Assembly (NCBI RefSeq): GCF_042431545.1
Contig: NZ_JBHLYX010000029.1
Strand: one strand, 5' to 3'
DNA from: Pseudoalteromonas xiamenensis
GTDB lineage: Bacteria; Pseudomonadota; Gammaproteobacteria; Enterobacterales; Alteromonadaceae
DNA length: 64,000 bases
Position numbers and translations under genes: made by a program. Shown piece after piece: positions 41,463-50,651 of this stretch. The notes under the pieces are model-generated. The model saw only the letters and a program-made list of their open reading frames with translations. It was not told where the DNA came from and ran no database searches. Numbering within the stretch: the stretch's first letter is position 1; each line of letters begins with the position of its first letter.

Positions 41463-44177
41463 TTAGAACTCTTCCCATTCGTCCGCTTCATCCGAAAATT
41501 TATTTCCTCCTGCGACAGGAGCAGGTTGTTTAACTCTCGGTTGATGTTCTATTGCCGCCGCTTTTGGTGCATGCCCATTTAACTTCGGCATAGCTAATGG
41601 CTCAGCATCCGAACTGACATTAAAGAAATTCAACAAACGTCGCATGTCTCTCGCTTGCTCCGCCATCGATTCACCCGCTGCGGATGCTTCTTCAACTAAC
41701 GCCGCGTTTTGCTGTGTCATTTCATCCATTTGTGACACGGCTTTGTTTACTTGCTCGATGCCTGAACTTTGTTCCTGAGACGCTGACGCGATATCAGAAA
41801 TCATTTCCGTTACACGGCGTACTGAAGCCACAATGTCTTTCAAAGTCATACCCGATTCGTTAACCAACACAGTGCCATCTTCTACTTTACTCACACTGTC
41901 TCGGATCAAATCTTTAATTTCTTTTGCAGCAGCAGCCGAACGCTGTGCGAGGTTACGCACCTCACCCGCGACAACGGCAAATCCGCGGCCTTGCTCACCA
42001 GCTCTCGCCGCTTCTACCGCCGCGTTTAACGCAAGAAGATTGGTTTGGAAGGCGATTTCATCAATAACGCCGATGATATCCGCAATTTTCTTACTCGATT
42101 CATTGATAGCAGACATACTATCAACCGCACGACTAACGACAGCGCCACCCAATTCTGCTTTATCACAGGTTTCTGCTGCTAATTGGTTTGCGACACGCGC
42201 ATTATCGGCATTCTGACGAACCGTACTGGTCATTTCTTCCATACTGGAAGCCGTTTCTTCCAAAGACGACGCCTGCTCTTCAGTACGTTGACTTAAATCA
42301 GCGTTACCTTGTGAAATTTCTTCTGCCCCACTTGCAACCAAAGCGGCTGACGTACTAATGCGATTGATCACTTCCGTCAATTTATCTGCGGTGGCATTAG
42401 CATCGCGTTTGAGTTGGTCAAACGCCCCTTCATAATCCTTATTCATCCGGCGAGATAAGTCTCCGCCAGCAAGTGCTCCTAGCATTTCGCCCGTATCTTC
42501 AATTGCTTCCGCAATATTACTGAGTAAATCGTTGAGGCCATTTGTTAAGTTCAAGAAGAACCCTTCTTTTCCTTTTTCACTTACACGAACACTGAGTTCA
42601 CCGCTACTTGCAGAACTGACCAAATGGGCAATTTCTTCTTCCATTTTGACTTCTGCAGTCCGGTCATTCCACTCAACAACGGTACCCACGTATTCTTTGC
42701 TTTCTGTGAAAATGGGATTCGCGATGAGTGAGAAAGTTCGACCACCCACTTTAATTTGGGTTTTATAGGTGTCTTTTAATGTGGCGAGTAAGCTACGTTG
42801 GTGCGCTGGATTTTTGTGAAATTCATCGATGTTCTTACCAACAAGATTCTTTGCATCAAAGTTAGGTAAGTCTTTTCTCAGGTCAGATTCTGCAATACGC
42901 ATCATTTCTCTAACCGAATTATTCATATACACAATTACGTTGTTGTTGTCCGCAATCATGGCATTGGCCGCCACGTTATCGAGTGCACGACGAACACGTA
43001 AGTTTTCTTCCGCTTGAGCCCGCATCTTTTCTTCTTCAGCAAGCTTCTCGGTCAGATCGTACCATTCCACAACCGTACCCAATCGCTCACCGTCTTTCCC
43101 AAGCCAAGGTGTTGCAATTAAATCGAACGTCAATCCCGCCAATTTAATACGCGTTTTGTAGGCTTGAGTTAACTTATCCAGTAAGCCTCTTTGATGAGCT
43201 GGGTTTTTATGGAAAAAATCGACGTTTGTGCCAATGAGTCCATCTACATTGAAATTCGGCAACACCGTTTGAAGTGTTTTTTCATGCGTTTTCAGCATTT
43301 TTTCTACTTCACGATTCATAAAGACAATTTCTAAATTGGCATTTGCTATCATCACGTTCGCTTGGCAGATACGCAACGCACTGGCCAAATTCGCGTCTTG
43401 TTTTGCTGTTTCTTCCAACTTTTTACGTGCTGTAATGTCATTTGCGTATTTTACAACTTTTACTACTCGACCGGTGTCATCCAAAATGGGGGTGTACGTC
43501 GCTTGGATCCAAACAACTTTTCCACCTTTTCCGATTCGCCTAAACTCACCAGAATGGAATTCCCCACGACCCAACTTATCCCAAAAGTCCCGGTACGCAT
43601 CACTTTTGGCAAACTCTTCTTCAATGAACATTCGATGATGTTTTCCCACCACTTCGGATTGTTCATACCCCATGACATTCAAGAAGTTGTTGTTTGCTCT
43701 AAGAATCTTACCTGAAACATCGAACTCAATAGTCGCTTGCGTCCGATTGATGGCTGTTACCTGCCCTTTAAACTCGGTAATTTCTTGCTTCATCTTTGCG
43801 TGGTCAGAACACAGTGCGATGATTTTTGTGTTTTGTCCCGTTTCATTGAGTGCCGGCAAAAATTGCATGCTAACCCAAGTATCAAGACCACTAGCACTGA
43901 CTAATAAGAAATCCGCTTGCGTCGCGTTGCCACCCGCTATTTTTGGCCACGCTGTTTGGAATTCTCCTGATTCTCTTGCCGAAGGCGCAAGCAATGAAGA
44001 AAAAGGCTGGCCCTTGATGGCATCAGGCATATACCCTAATAAGTTAGAAAAGTTGTGATTTGCAGCAATGATTTGACCTTGCGGTGAAAGTTCCAGTACG
44101 GCTTGCGCTCGTTTTAACGCATCCAATACATAATCACCTTCTGTCTTCACTGGTTTCGAACTAGAGAACCACCCCAT
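41463..44177 (-). CDS. Soluble multi-PAS methyl-accepting chemotaxis receptor
   Basis: 904 residues from the ATG at 44177, chosen for the AAGGTG site six bases upstream over an in-frame GTG at 44186. No membrane segment, so it is cytoplasmic. Four PAS-type domains (about 15-135, 140-255, 265-385 and 395-510); the last two share an FHKNPAHQR signature and arose by duplication. A HAMP-like region follows, then the kinase-control hairpin with the conserved tip IDEIAFQTNLLALNAAVEAAR. The C terminus is EWEEF, a CheR/CheB tether like GWEEF of Aer2/McpB. PAS domains suggest redox, oxygen or small-ligand sensing; a heme site cannot be judged by eye. Confidence 0.94.
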   Translation of the reverse strand: MGWFSSSKPVKTEGDYVLDALKRAQAVLELSPQGQIIAANHNFSNLLGYMPDAIKGQPFSSLLAPSARESGEFQTAWPKIAGGNATQADFLLVSASGLDTWVSMQFLPALNETGQNTKIIALCSDHAKMKQEITEFKGQVTAINRTQATIEFDVSGKILRANNNFLNVMGYEQSEVVGKHHRMFIEEEFAKSDAYRDFWDKLGRGEFHSGEFRRIGKGGKVVWIQATYTPILDDTGRVVKVVKYANDITARKKLEETAKQDANLASALRICQANVMIANANLEIVFMNREVEKMLKTHEKTLQTVLPNFNVDGLIGTNVDFFHKNPAHQRGLLDKLTQAYKTRIKLAGLTFDLIATPWLGKDGERLGTVVEWYDLTEKLAEEEKMRAQAEENLRVRRALDNVAANAMIADNNNVIVYMNNSVREMMRIAESDLRKDLPNFDAKNLVGKNIDEFHKNPAHQRSLLATLKDTYKTQIKVGGRTFSLIANPIFTESKEYVGTVVEWNDRTAEVKMEEEIAHLVSSASSGELSVRVSEKGKEGFFLNLTNGLNDLLSNIAEAIEDTGEMLGALAGGDLSRRMNKDYEGAFDQLKRDANATADKLTEVINRISTSAALVASGAEEISQGNADLSQRTEEQASSLEETASSMEEMTSTVRQNADNARVANQLAAETCDKAELGGAVVSRAVDSMSAINESSKKIADIIGVIDEIAFQTNLLALNAAVEAARAGEQGRGFAVVAGEVRNLAQRSAAAAKEIKDLIRDSVSKVEDGTVLVNESGMTLKDIVASVRRVTEMISDIASASQEQSSGIEQVNKAVSQMDEMTQQNAALVEEASAAGESMAEQARDMRRLLNFFNVSSDAEPLAMPKLNGHAPKAAAIEHQPRVKQPAPVAGGNKFSDEADEWEEF

Positions 44178-44198
44178 ATTATTCACCTTATCTTCTTG

Positions 44199-44693
44199 CT
44201 ATATCTGTAACGTCTTTTGCAAATTCAAAAGCACGACCATTTTTTCACCGACATTAACCAATCCATCGACATACTGAGAACTGGAGGATTCTTGGAAATC
44301 AGGCACATCTTTCGCTGTATCTTCACTAATGCTGTAGACATCCGACACACCGTCAACAACGATCCCCATGGTTTTCGACTGCTCTTTAAAATCCACCTTA
44401 ACAACTATCACCACAGTTAAAGGCCCATAAGCGATTGGTTCAATACCAAAACGCAGCCGTAAATCGATGATAGGGACAATGGTACCTCGCAGATTGATGG
44501 CTCCTTTTACAAAACTGGGAGAGTTAGGAATTGCGGTGGCGCTGCTCCAGCCTCGGATCTCTTGGACGGATAAAATATCCACACCGTATTCCTCACCCGC
44601 CATTAAAAACGTTAGGTACTGCTTCTCATCATGCGCTTCACCATGGCCCAAGCGTTGATTTAGCGCAGTTTGTAATGCTGTTTCATTCAACAT
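44199..44693 (-). CDS. cheW: Chemotaxis coupling protein CheW
   Basis: 164 residues with one CheW domain (EEYGVDILSVQEIRGWS, LRGTIVPIIDLRLRFG). It couples the receptor to CheA in the cytoplasm. Only one cheW is present here, against two in the Vibrio cholerae cluster III. It shares one base with the end of cheA. Confidence 0.95.
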   Translation of the reverse strand: MLNETALQTALNQRLGHGEAHDEKQYLTFLMAGEEYGVDILSVQEIRGWSSATAIPNSPSFVKGAINLRGTIVPIIDLRLRFGIEPIAYGPLTVVIVVKVDFKEQSKTMGIVVDGVSDVYSISEDTAKDVPDFQESSSSQYVDGLVNVGEKMVVLLNLQKTLQI

Positions 44694-46840
44694 TAGGATA
44701 TCGCCTCCGCTAAATTAGGATCTAAGACCAATTCCTGCGAGCCGGGTTTACGCAACCCGCTTAGTTTCACTAAACCGCTGATGTCAATAATCAGCGAAAC
44801 TCGTCCATCGCCGAGTATCGTTGCACCTGAGATACCATCCACTCGTTTATAATTAGCTTCTAAACTCTTAATTACGACTTGTTGCTGAGCCAGTAAATCA
44901 TCAACCAGCAAACCGACTTTTTGATTGTCAGATTCAACAACCACGAGAAGAGACTTGTCTAACTCTTCAATTGCCCCGTCGTGATTGAAAATATCGAATA
45001 GTCTTAAGATTGGAATGTATTCATCACGCAGCCGCAAGACGTCTAAGTTTTTGCCGACCCGGCTCACTTTTTTTACATCAATTTGCAAAGACTCCACGAT
45101 AGAAATGAGTGGAATGATATAGGTATGCTCAGCCACTTGGACAAGCTGCCCATCGAGGATTGCAAGTGTCAATGGCAGTCGTATCGTGAACGTGCTGCCA
45201 ACACCTCGAGCAGAGGAGACCTCAACCGAACCATTGAGTGCTTGGATGTTTCGCCTTACCACATCCATGCCAACGCCTCGACCAGAAATATCACTTACGG
45301 TGTCTGCAGTAGAAAATCCAGGTCTAAATATTAATTCGTTTACTTCTTCACTTGAGAGTTCATCGTCTTCATTAATTAGCCCATTCGCGATGGCTTTTTG
45401 TTTAATTTTATCGGTGTTTAATCCTTGCCCATCGTCCATGATTTCAATCACGATGTTGCCGCCTTGATGAAACGCATTGAGTGTGAGAGTACCCACAGGG
45501 TCTTTACCTGCCGCAATACGCTGTTCCGGCGTTTCGATACCATGGTCTAACGAATTTCGCACCAAATGCACCATAGGATCAGAAATTTTCTCCATGACGG
45601 TTTTGTCGAGTTCGGTTTGCTCACCTAAGAGTTTCAACTCGACTTGTTTATTGAGTTTCTGAGAAATATCTCGAACTAAACGGGGAAAGCGACTAAATAC
45701 GAAACTAATGGGCAACATGCGAATACGCATCACACTCTCTTGTAGATCCCGCGTATTGTGCGCCAGTTGAGCGAGCCCCTCTTGCAAAGCCGAAATTGTC
45801 GAGTCGGTCATATCCTGCTCGCCAAGTTGACTTAGCATAGCTTGCGTGATCACTAACTCGCCGACCATATTAATGAGGGAATCCACTTTATCGATACCCA
45901 CACGAATAGACGTAGAGGTATTATCCTGTGCTTTTGGTGCGCTGGTGCTGGGTTTAGCGCTAAGCGCAGGTTGAGCTGAAGCGGTTACACTTGGTGCCTT
46001 TTGTTCTTTTACTTGCGAAGTGTCTTTTTCCGTTGGCTCATTTTCAGTCGTTTCGATGCTTTTTGGGGTGTCTTTCGCAGAAATTGTTGCTGCAATTTCT
46101 TTATCGAGATCATCGTCGAATTCTTCAAACAGACCACCACATAATTGCACACTGATGTCGGCATCGTCTTCAACCCACTCAAACACTTCGTGAATAGCCG
46201 TTTCAGGCGCGGTTGTTGTTAAAAAGAATCGCCATGCCAGATAGCAATCTTCTGCATTAAACTCATCAAATGGAGGTATGCCATCATGAAACGCCTGCGT
46301 TTCTAAATCGCCGAGTTCAGCCAACTCGCCAATCATATAAAGCGGCTCGTTTCCTGTTTTAAACAAATGGGCATGAGGTTTGAAATCGATTTGAAACGTG
46401 AGTTTATCCGGCTCGGCTTCGCTATGTATTTCCTCACCACCAGCCTCAGATTCAATACCCAGTATCACTTCAAACTGTGCTTTTAGCTTTTGACTTTCAG
46501 TTGGGTCGGGCTCTGACTGATTTTGCAACGCAGAAAGCATGGCACGCAAACAGTCCACCGATTGCAATAACAGATTGATGTGCTCTGACGTTAGCTTTCT
46601 GCGACCATCACGTATCTGATCCAAGAGGGTTTCAAGTACGTGTGTAAAATCAGATACCGATGTAAAACCAAATGTTCCACTGCCTCCTTTAATGGAATGA
46701 GCAGCTCGGAAAATGGTGTTAATCGTCTCCGAGTCTTCTTCACCAGGGCGGAGGTTGAGTAACTCCGCTTCCATCGCATCAAGTCCTTCGAAGCTTTCCT
46801 CAAAGAAAACTTCAAAGAATTGGCTCAGATCGATACTCAT
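44693..46840 (-). CDS. cheA: Chemotaxis histidine kinase CheA
   Basis: 715 residues. P1 phosphotransfer domain with H48 in RAAHSIKGGSG; a domain around residues 150-235 starting with KLTFQIDFKPHAHLF that takes the place of P2; an acidic linker and low-complexity Ser/Ala/Thr stretch (250-310); P3 dimerisation, P4 kinase with N box LVRNSLDHGIE and G boxes DDGQGLN and GRGVGMD; P5 CheW-like domain. It phosphorylates CheY and CheB. Confidence 0.96.
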   Translation of the reverse strand: MSIDLSQFFEVFFEESFEGLDAMEAELLNLRPGEEDSETINTIFRAAHSIKGGSGTFGFTSVSDFTHVLETLLDQIRDGRRKLTSEHINLLLQSVDCLRAMLSALQNQSEPDPTESQKLKAQFEVILGIESEAGGEEIHSEAEPDKLTFQIDFKPHAHLFKTGNEPLYMIGELAELGDLETQAFHDGIPPFDEFNAEDCYLAWRFFLTTTAPETAIHEVFEWVEDDADISVQLCGGLFEEFDDDLDKEIAATISAKDTPKSIETTENEPTEKDTSQVKEQKAPSVTASAQPALSAKPSTSAPKAQDNTSTSIRVGIDKVDSLINMVGELVITQAMLSQLGEQDMTDSTISALQEGLAQLAHNTRDLQESVMRIRMLPISFVFSRFPRLVRDISQKLNKQVELKLLGEQTELDKTVMEKISDPMVHLVRNSLDHGIETPEQRIAAGKDPVGTLTLNAFHQGGNIVIEIMDDGQGLNTDKIKQKAIANGLINEDDELSSEEVNELIFRPGFSTADTVSDISGRGVGMDVVRRNIQALNGSVEVSSARGVGSTFTIRLPLTLAILDGQLVQVAEHTYIIPLISIVESLQIDVKKVSRVGKNLDVLRLRDEYIPILRLFDIFNHDGAIEELDKSLLVVVESDNQKVGLLVDDLLAQQQVVIKSLEANYKRVDGISGATILGDGRVSLIIDISGLVKLSGLRKPGSQELVLDPNLAEAIS

Positions 46841-46855
46841 GGTCGCTCCTTAAAT

Positions 46856-47218
46856 TTAGCGAATCACTTTCTTCAATACAGCCAACAGTTGTTCTGGGTT
46901 GAATGGTTTCACAATCCACCCCGTTGCACCCGCAGCTTTGCCCTCAGACTTTTTATCTAATCCAGATTCAGTCGTCAGCATTAACAACGGCGTAAATTTG
47001 TAGCTAGGAAGCGCACGGAGCTCTCTGATGAGGGTAATGCCATCCATCACCGGCATGTTTACGTCAGAGATAACCGCGTCATAGCCTTGTTGCTTGGCTA
47101 GACTCAATGCTTCACTGCCATCTTTTGCTTCAGTGACATCGAAGCCCGCCTTCTTTAGGGTGAAACTTACCATTTGACGCATAGATGCCGAATCATCCAC
47201 CGCTAAAATTTTCTTCAT
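46856..47218 (-). CDS. cheY: Chemotaxis-type response regulator CheY
   Basis: 120 residues, a single receiver domain: acidic residues in AVDDSAS, phosphorylation site D52 in VISDVNMPVMDG, threonine in LMLTTES and lysine in VKPFNPEQ. Whether it acts on flagellar motors is uncertain, because the related Che2/cluster III systems do not control swimming in the classical way. Confidence 0.93.
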   Translation of the reverse strand: MKKILAVDDSASMRQMVSFTLKKAGFDVTEAKDGSEALSLAKQQGYDAVISDVNMPVMDGITLIRELRALPSYKFTPLLMLTTESGLDKKSEGKAAGATGWIVKPFNPEQLLAVLKKVIR

Positions 47219-47227
47219 ACCAACCTC

Positions 47228-47500
47228 TTAGAGTTCTATTTGCAGGTTTAAGAATTCGCTAAGCCCTAAATCTTTTACTGATTCACTAAGTGCTTCACTT
47301 TTCCCATGCCAAACCACTTTATGTCCGACAGAAAGTAACTGTTTTTGTAACGCACAAAGCAATTGAACCGTCGCCGTATCGACTCGAATAACGTCAGAAA
47401 CATCAACGGTTATATCCCGCACATCGTGAATTTCATGCAAGAGCTGCTGATGTAATTCTTCCACGTGCGAAACTGCTAATTCTGAAGGAAGTTTTAACAT
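47228..47500 (-). CDS. STAS-domain protein, first gene of the che operon
   Basis: 90 residues, one STAS domain of the anti-sigma-factor-antagonist type, with VDTATVQLLCALQ at the place where SpoIIAA proteins carry the phosphorylated serine. It heads the operon 9 bases before cheY. STAS proteins at this position are known in other soluble-receptor che clusters, role unresolved. No convincing flagellar sigma-28 promoter was seen upstream. Confidence 0.85.
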   Translation of the reverse strand: MLKLPSELAVSHVEELHQQLLHEIHDVRDITVDVSDVIRVDTATVQLLCALQKQLLSVGHKVVWHGKSEALSESVKDLGLSEFLNLQIEL

Positions 47501-47649
47501 GAGTGCTGCACTTTCCTTGTAAAAGTTTTATATAAAATTAGCTTAGACTGAGATCGTAAAATTGCCACAAAAGATCATTGAAAAGCTAAAAACAATTAAC
47601 GTGTTAGCACAATAATACGCAGTAAATCAGTTAATTTGAGTGAGGAAGA

Positions 47650-48261
47650 TCAATATTGCGAAGAAATGCTGTCAAAATCTTTGACTAAATTAGATTTATC
47701 GACCAATGGGACTTGGCCAACAGAGAATTCTGGCTTAAAAATAGCCGTAAGCTCGCCTTTTGGATTGATCAAGGCGATCGATGCACTGTGATCAACAGCG
47801 TACTGTTCTTGAGTCGTATCGCCTATAGCGTAAATTAGCCCCAAACTACGCACAAATGGGAATAATACCTCATGCGCCGCCGTAGCAGCGACAATACCTT
47901 CACCAAAGTATCCCGCATAGTCAGCTCGCTTTTGTTGCGTGTCGCGATTTGGATCAACCGACACAAACCAAACTTGTACATTTTTTTCTTTTACTTGTTT
48001 TTTAGCTGCCGCTAATTTCGCCAGCGTCATTGGACAGATGTCTGGGCAACTTGTATACCCTAAAAATAACCACGTCCAGTGCCCTTCTAGCTGGGCATTC
48101 CCAATCACGTTTCCTTGTTGATCGGTTAAAGAAAACTTAGGGACAACTTTAGGTTGCGAATAAAATAAGGTCGTTTCAGCCAGTTCAGGTTGTACTTTTG
48201 TACAAGATGCCAAAACTAATAATAATAACGCCCATATTCCTTTGCCCACGGTCAAACCCAT
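47650..48261 (-). CDS. SCO1/SenC copper chaperone lipoprotein
   Basis: 203 residues. A lipobox LASC at about residues 17-20 predicts a lipoprotein. The thioredoxin fold carries the copper site CPDIC in LGYTSCPDICPMTLAKL and a later histidine in YAVDHSASI. SCO proteins deliver copper to the CuA centre of oxidase subunit II. Last gene of the minus-strand oxidase assembly group; overlaps ctaB by 10 bases. Confidence 0.93.
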   Translation of the reverse strand: MGLTVGKGIWALLLLVLASCTKVQPELAETTLFYSQPKVVPKFSLTDQQGNVIGNAQLEGHWTWLFLGYTSCPDICPMTLAKLAAAKKQVKEKNVQVWFVSVDPNRDTQQKRADYAGYFGEGIVAATAAHEVLFPFVRSLGLIYAIGDTTQEQYAVDHSASIALINPKGELTAIFKPEFSVGQVPLVDKSNLVKDFDSISSQY

Positions 48262-49151
48262 TTATCAATAAATAGAGCGACAAAGAGTACCAGCAAATGA
48301 ACAATCGAAAAACGGAAAAGTGACATTGCCATCAAATCAGTGCCATTACGGTACAATTCAAATGCTTTAAGTAAAAACATGCCGTTTAGAATGCATGCAA
48401 CACCCAAATAAACCCCTCCAGACATACCGATTAGATAAGGCAAAACACAGACGAGAGTGAGCAATACGGTGTACACGAGAATACACAGTTTGGTGAATTC
48501 GACACCGTGAGTCACAGGCAACATAGGAATATTGGCTCGTGCATAGTCGTTTCGTCTTGCTATCGCTAACGCCCAAAAATGAGGCGGTGTCCAAGTGAAA
48601 ATAATCATTACGAGTAGCCAAGGTTCGGCCATCAGTGCTCCTGTTTCGCTGAGCCACCCAAGCAGTGGAGGCATTGCTCCCGCAAGACCACCAATAACAA
48701 TGTTTTGAGGCGTTGCGCGCTTAAGGTAATAGGTATAAATGACGGCATAACCCACTAATGAAGCAAGCGTAAACCATGCACACAACCAATTACTAAAGAC
48801 CACTATCGTAAACGTGCCGAGCAACGCTAATATTAATGCGAAAGCGACAGCGTGTGACGCGCTTAATCGCTCCGTAGCGACAGGTCGATGTCGAGTGCGC
48901 GCCATTTGCTTATCAATGTTGCGATCAACAACATGATTTATGGCCGCGGCGGACGCTGATAACGCGCCAATGCCAACCAAACTCATAACTTGTTGTAACC
49001 AAGTGCGGCTCATATTTGGCGCAAGTGCTATCCCAACCCACGCGGTGATAACTAACATCAATACCACTTTTATTTTGCAGATAGCTAAATAGTCTCGACT
49101 ACGGTTTATCGCTGGCAGCAGGTAATGATTTAATGTATTAACGTACGCCAT
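48252..49151 (-). CDS. ctaB: Protoheme IX farnesyltransferase CtaB/CyoE
   Basis: 299 residues, about nine membrane helices of the UbiA prenyltransferase superfamily, with the Asp-rich motif NHVVDRNIDKQMARTRHRP and the second motif YTYYLKRATPQNIVIGG. Makes heme O from protoheme and farnesyl diphosphate, the precursor of heme A for this oxidase. Confidence 0.96.
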   Translation of the reverse strand: MAYVNTLNHYLLPAINRSRDYLAICKIKVVLMLVITAWVGIALAPNMSRTWLQQVMSLVGIGALSASAAAINHVVDRNIDKQMARTRHRPVATERLSASHAVAFALILALLGTFTIVVFSNWLCAWFTLASLVGYAVIYTYYLKRATPQNIVIGGLAGAMPPLLGWLSETGALMAEPWLLVMIIFTWTPPHFWALAIARRNDYARANIPMLPVTHGVEFTKLCILVYTVLLTLVCVLPYLIGMSGGVYLGVACILNGMFLLKAFELYRNGTDLMAMSLFRFSIVHLLVLFVALFIDKWV

Positions 49152-49160
49152 AAGAACTCC

Positions 49161-50150
49161 TCACGCTTTACAGCGAGCTAAGTAGCACAACCGCACGGTT
49201 GCGATAAGCAGCATGGCTGCCATAAAGTTGTGAAATAAGGTCAAATGCAACGGAAATTGCCAATGTACTATTGCTGCGCCGACCGATACTTGAGTAATCA
49301 ACAGAAAGAGTACGATCCGACCAGCATTTTTAAATAAGTCCGATTGCGCGGCTACAACGACTCGACATGCTGCAAAACCTAAAAACACCAACGTGACCAT
49401 TGCCCACACTCGATGAATAAAATGAATTGATAATCGCGTTTCGAAAGGCAGCACACCGTACTCGTAGTTTGCAGCCCCGACAGGCAAATGAAATAAACTC
49501 TCCAGAGAAAATAACTCGATGTTTTGGCACAGCGGTAATCCAACACAATGAGGCGCCGCGTAGTTTGCCGCAAGCCATCCGCCAAGCGCAATTTGAACAA
49601 TGAGCGCGCCAAGCGCTATAAATAATATGCGGGATTGACGTCGGATTTTAGGTTCTTCTGTGAACACGAACTGATTGTTCAGTCTCAAATACAACAGGGT
49701 CAACAAGGTTAATATCGAGAATCCTCCTAGCAAATGACCCATCACGATGAAAGGTTGTAGATTCATCGTAACGGTCCACATTCCAAGCAGTGCTTGAAAT
49801 ACGACTAGGACTAAAATCGACAGCGCTAACTTAAGTGGAAGGGGCTTTTCGGTTTGCCGACGCAGTGCAAGAAGCGCAATCGAGAGAATAACTAAGCCTA
49901 ACGTTCCAGCAAAGTAACGGTGTATCATCTCCAACCAAGCTTTACCATGCTCTATCTCACTGTCTGGAAAAGCCTGCAAAGCAGCCGAAATTTCATGATG
50001 TTCATCTGGCACCGTCAAAAAACCATAACAGCCAGGCCAATCAGGGCAACCAAGCCCGGCGTTATTAAGGCGCGTGTACGCTCCTAATGTTACAACCACC
50101 GCAGCCAGCAAACACGCAAATAAGGTGACATATTTATACTTTCTTTCCAT
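49161..50150 (-). CDS. ctaA: Heme A synthase CtaA (COX15)
   Basis: 329 residues, about eight membrane helices. The conserved GAYTRLNNAGLGCPDWPGCYG near the N terminus, histidines in EMIHRYFAG and HFIHRVWA, and the CVGLPLC pair match COX15/CtaA. It oxidises heme O to heme A in the inner membrane. Confidence 0.95.
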   Translation of the reverse strand: MERKYKYVTLFACLLAAVVVTLGAYTRLNNAGLGCPDWPGCYGFLTVPDEHHEISAALQAFPDSEIEHGKAWLEMIHRYFAGTLGLVILSIALLALRRQTEKPLPLKLALSILVLVVFQALLGMWTVTMNLQPFIVMGHLLGGFSILTLLTLLYLRLNNQFVFTEEPKIRRQSRILFIALGALIVQIALGGWLAANYAAPHCVGLPLCQNIELFSLESLFHLPVGAANYEYGVLPFETRLSIHFIHRVWAMVTLVFLGFAACRVVVAAQSDLFKNAGRIVLFLLITQVSVGAAIVHWQFPLHLTLFHNFMAAMLLIATVRLCYLARCKA

Positions 50151-50159
50151 AGTGACTCC

Positions 50160-50651
50160 TTAGCTAGAACGCGCGTAGTTCAACAATTTTTTTAAATCGC
50201 TCAGTAGTCCTTTTTGAACGAGCCGATTTGTTTCAGGATCTTCGTCAAACGGATACTGGAGTACAACTAGCCCTTTGTTATCAACTAAATAGAGATTTGC
50301 GGGTGATAGTTGAAGTGAGTTGTCGATATTTGCAAACGGCAAGGTTTTGTCTTCCTTACCCAAAATCGCGATGTCGACGTCCTTTTGCAGCTTCCCAAGT
50401 GCCACGAACAGCGCTTCCAATGAGGCCTTTTGCGTAGCACACGCCTGTTGACATGTTTCCGGACTGTTTAAAAGAATGGTCCAGAGTTTGCCATCTCGAT
50501 GCTTAAGTTCATCTATGTGAAGTTCGCCTTCAACAAATCGACCATAGTTTGTCGTTCCAGAAGGAAACCAACCCGAATGCAACGCGATATAGGCCGCAAA
50601 CAGCGGCAATCCGCAGCAACCAACAAAAAGCCAAAGCGCTTTATTCTTCAT
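50160..50651 (-). CDS. SCO-like thioredoxin-fold protein of the oxidase locus
   Basis: 163 residues. One N-terminal membrane helix (about 5-25). The periplasmic part resembles a SCO/thioredoxin fold: LLNSPETCQQACATQ contains a CxxxC pair at the place of the SCO copper motif but without the following proline. No other family marks are visible. In related genomes a gene of this type stands between ctaA and SURF1, so a role in copper or thiol handling for the oxidase is likely but unproven. Overlaps the SURF1 gene by 11 bases. Confidence 0.68.
   Translation of the reverse strand: MKNKALWLFVGCCGLPLFAAYIALHSGWFPSGTTNYGRFVEGELHIDELKHRDGKLWTILLNSPETCQQACATQKASLEALFVALGKLQKDVDIAILGKEDKTLPFANIDNSLQLSPANLYLVDNKGLVVLQYPFDEDPETNRLVQKGLLSDLKKLLNYARSS

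Noticed and set aside
38962..47500. Assignment to the flagellar (F6) chemotaxis cluster
   Set aside because: No cheZ, flagellar or motor genes are adjacent and the gene order and soluble tethered receptor fit the Che2/cluster III type.
47501..47649. Sigma-28 (flagellar) promoter before the che operon
   Set aside because: No TAAA-N15-GCCGATAA match on the minus strand; only AT-rich sequence with a TATAAA.
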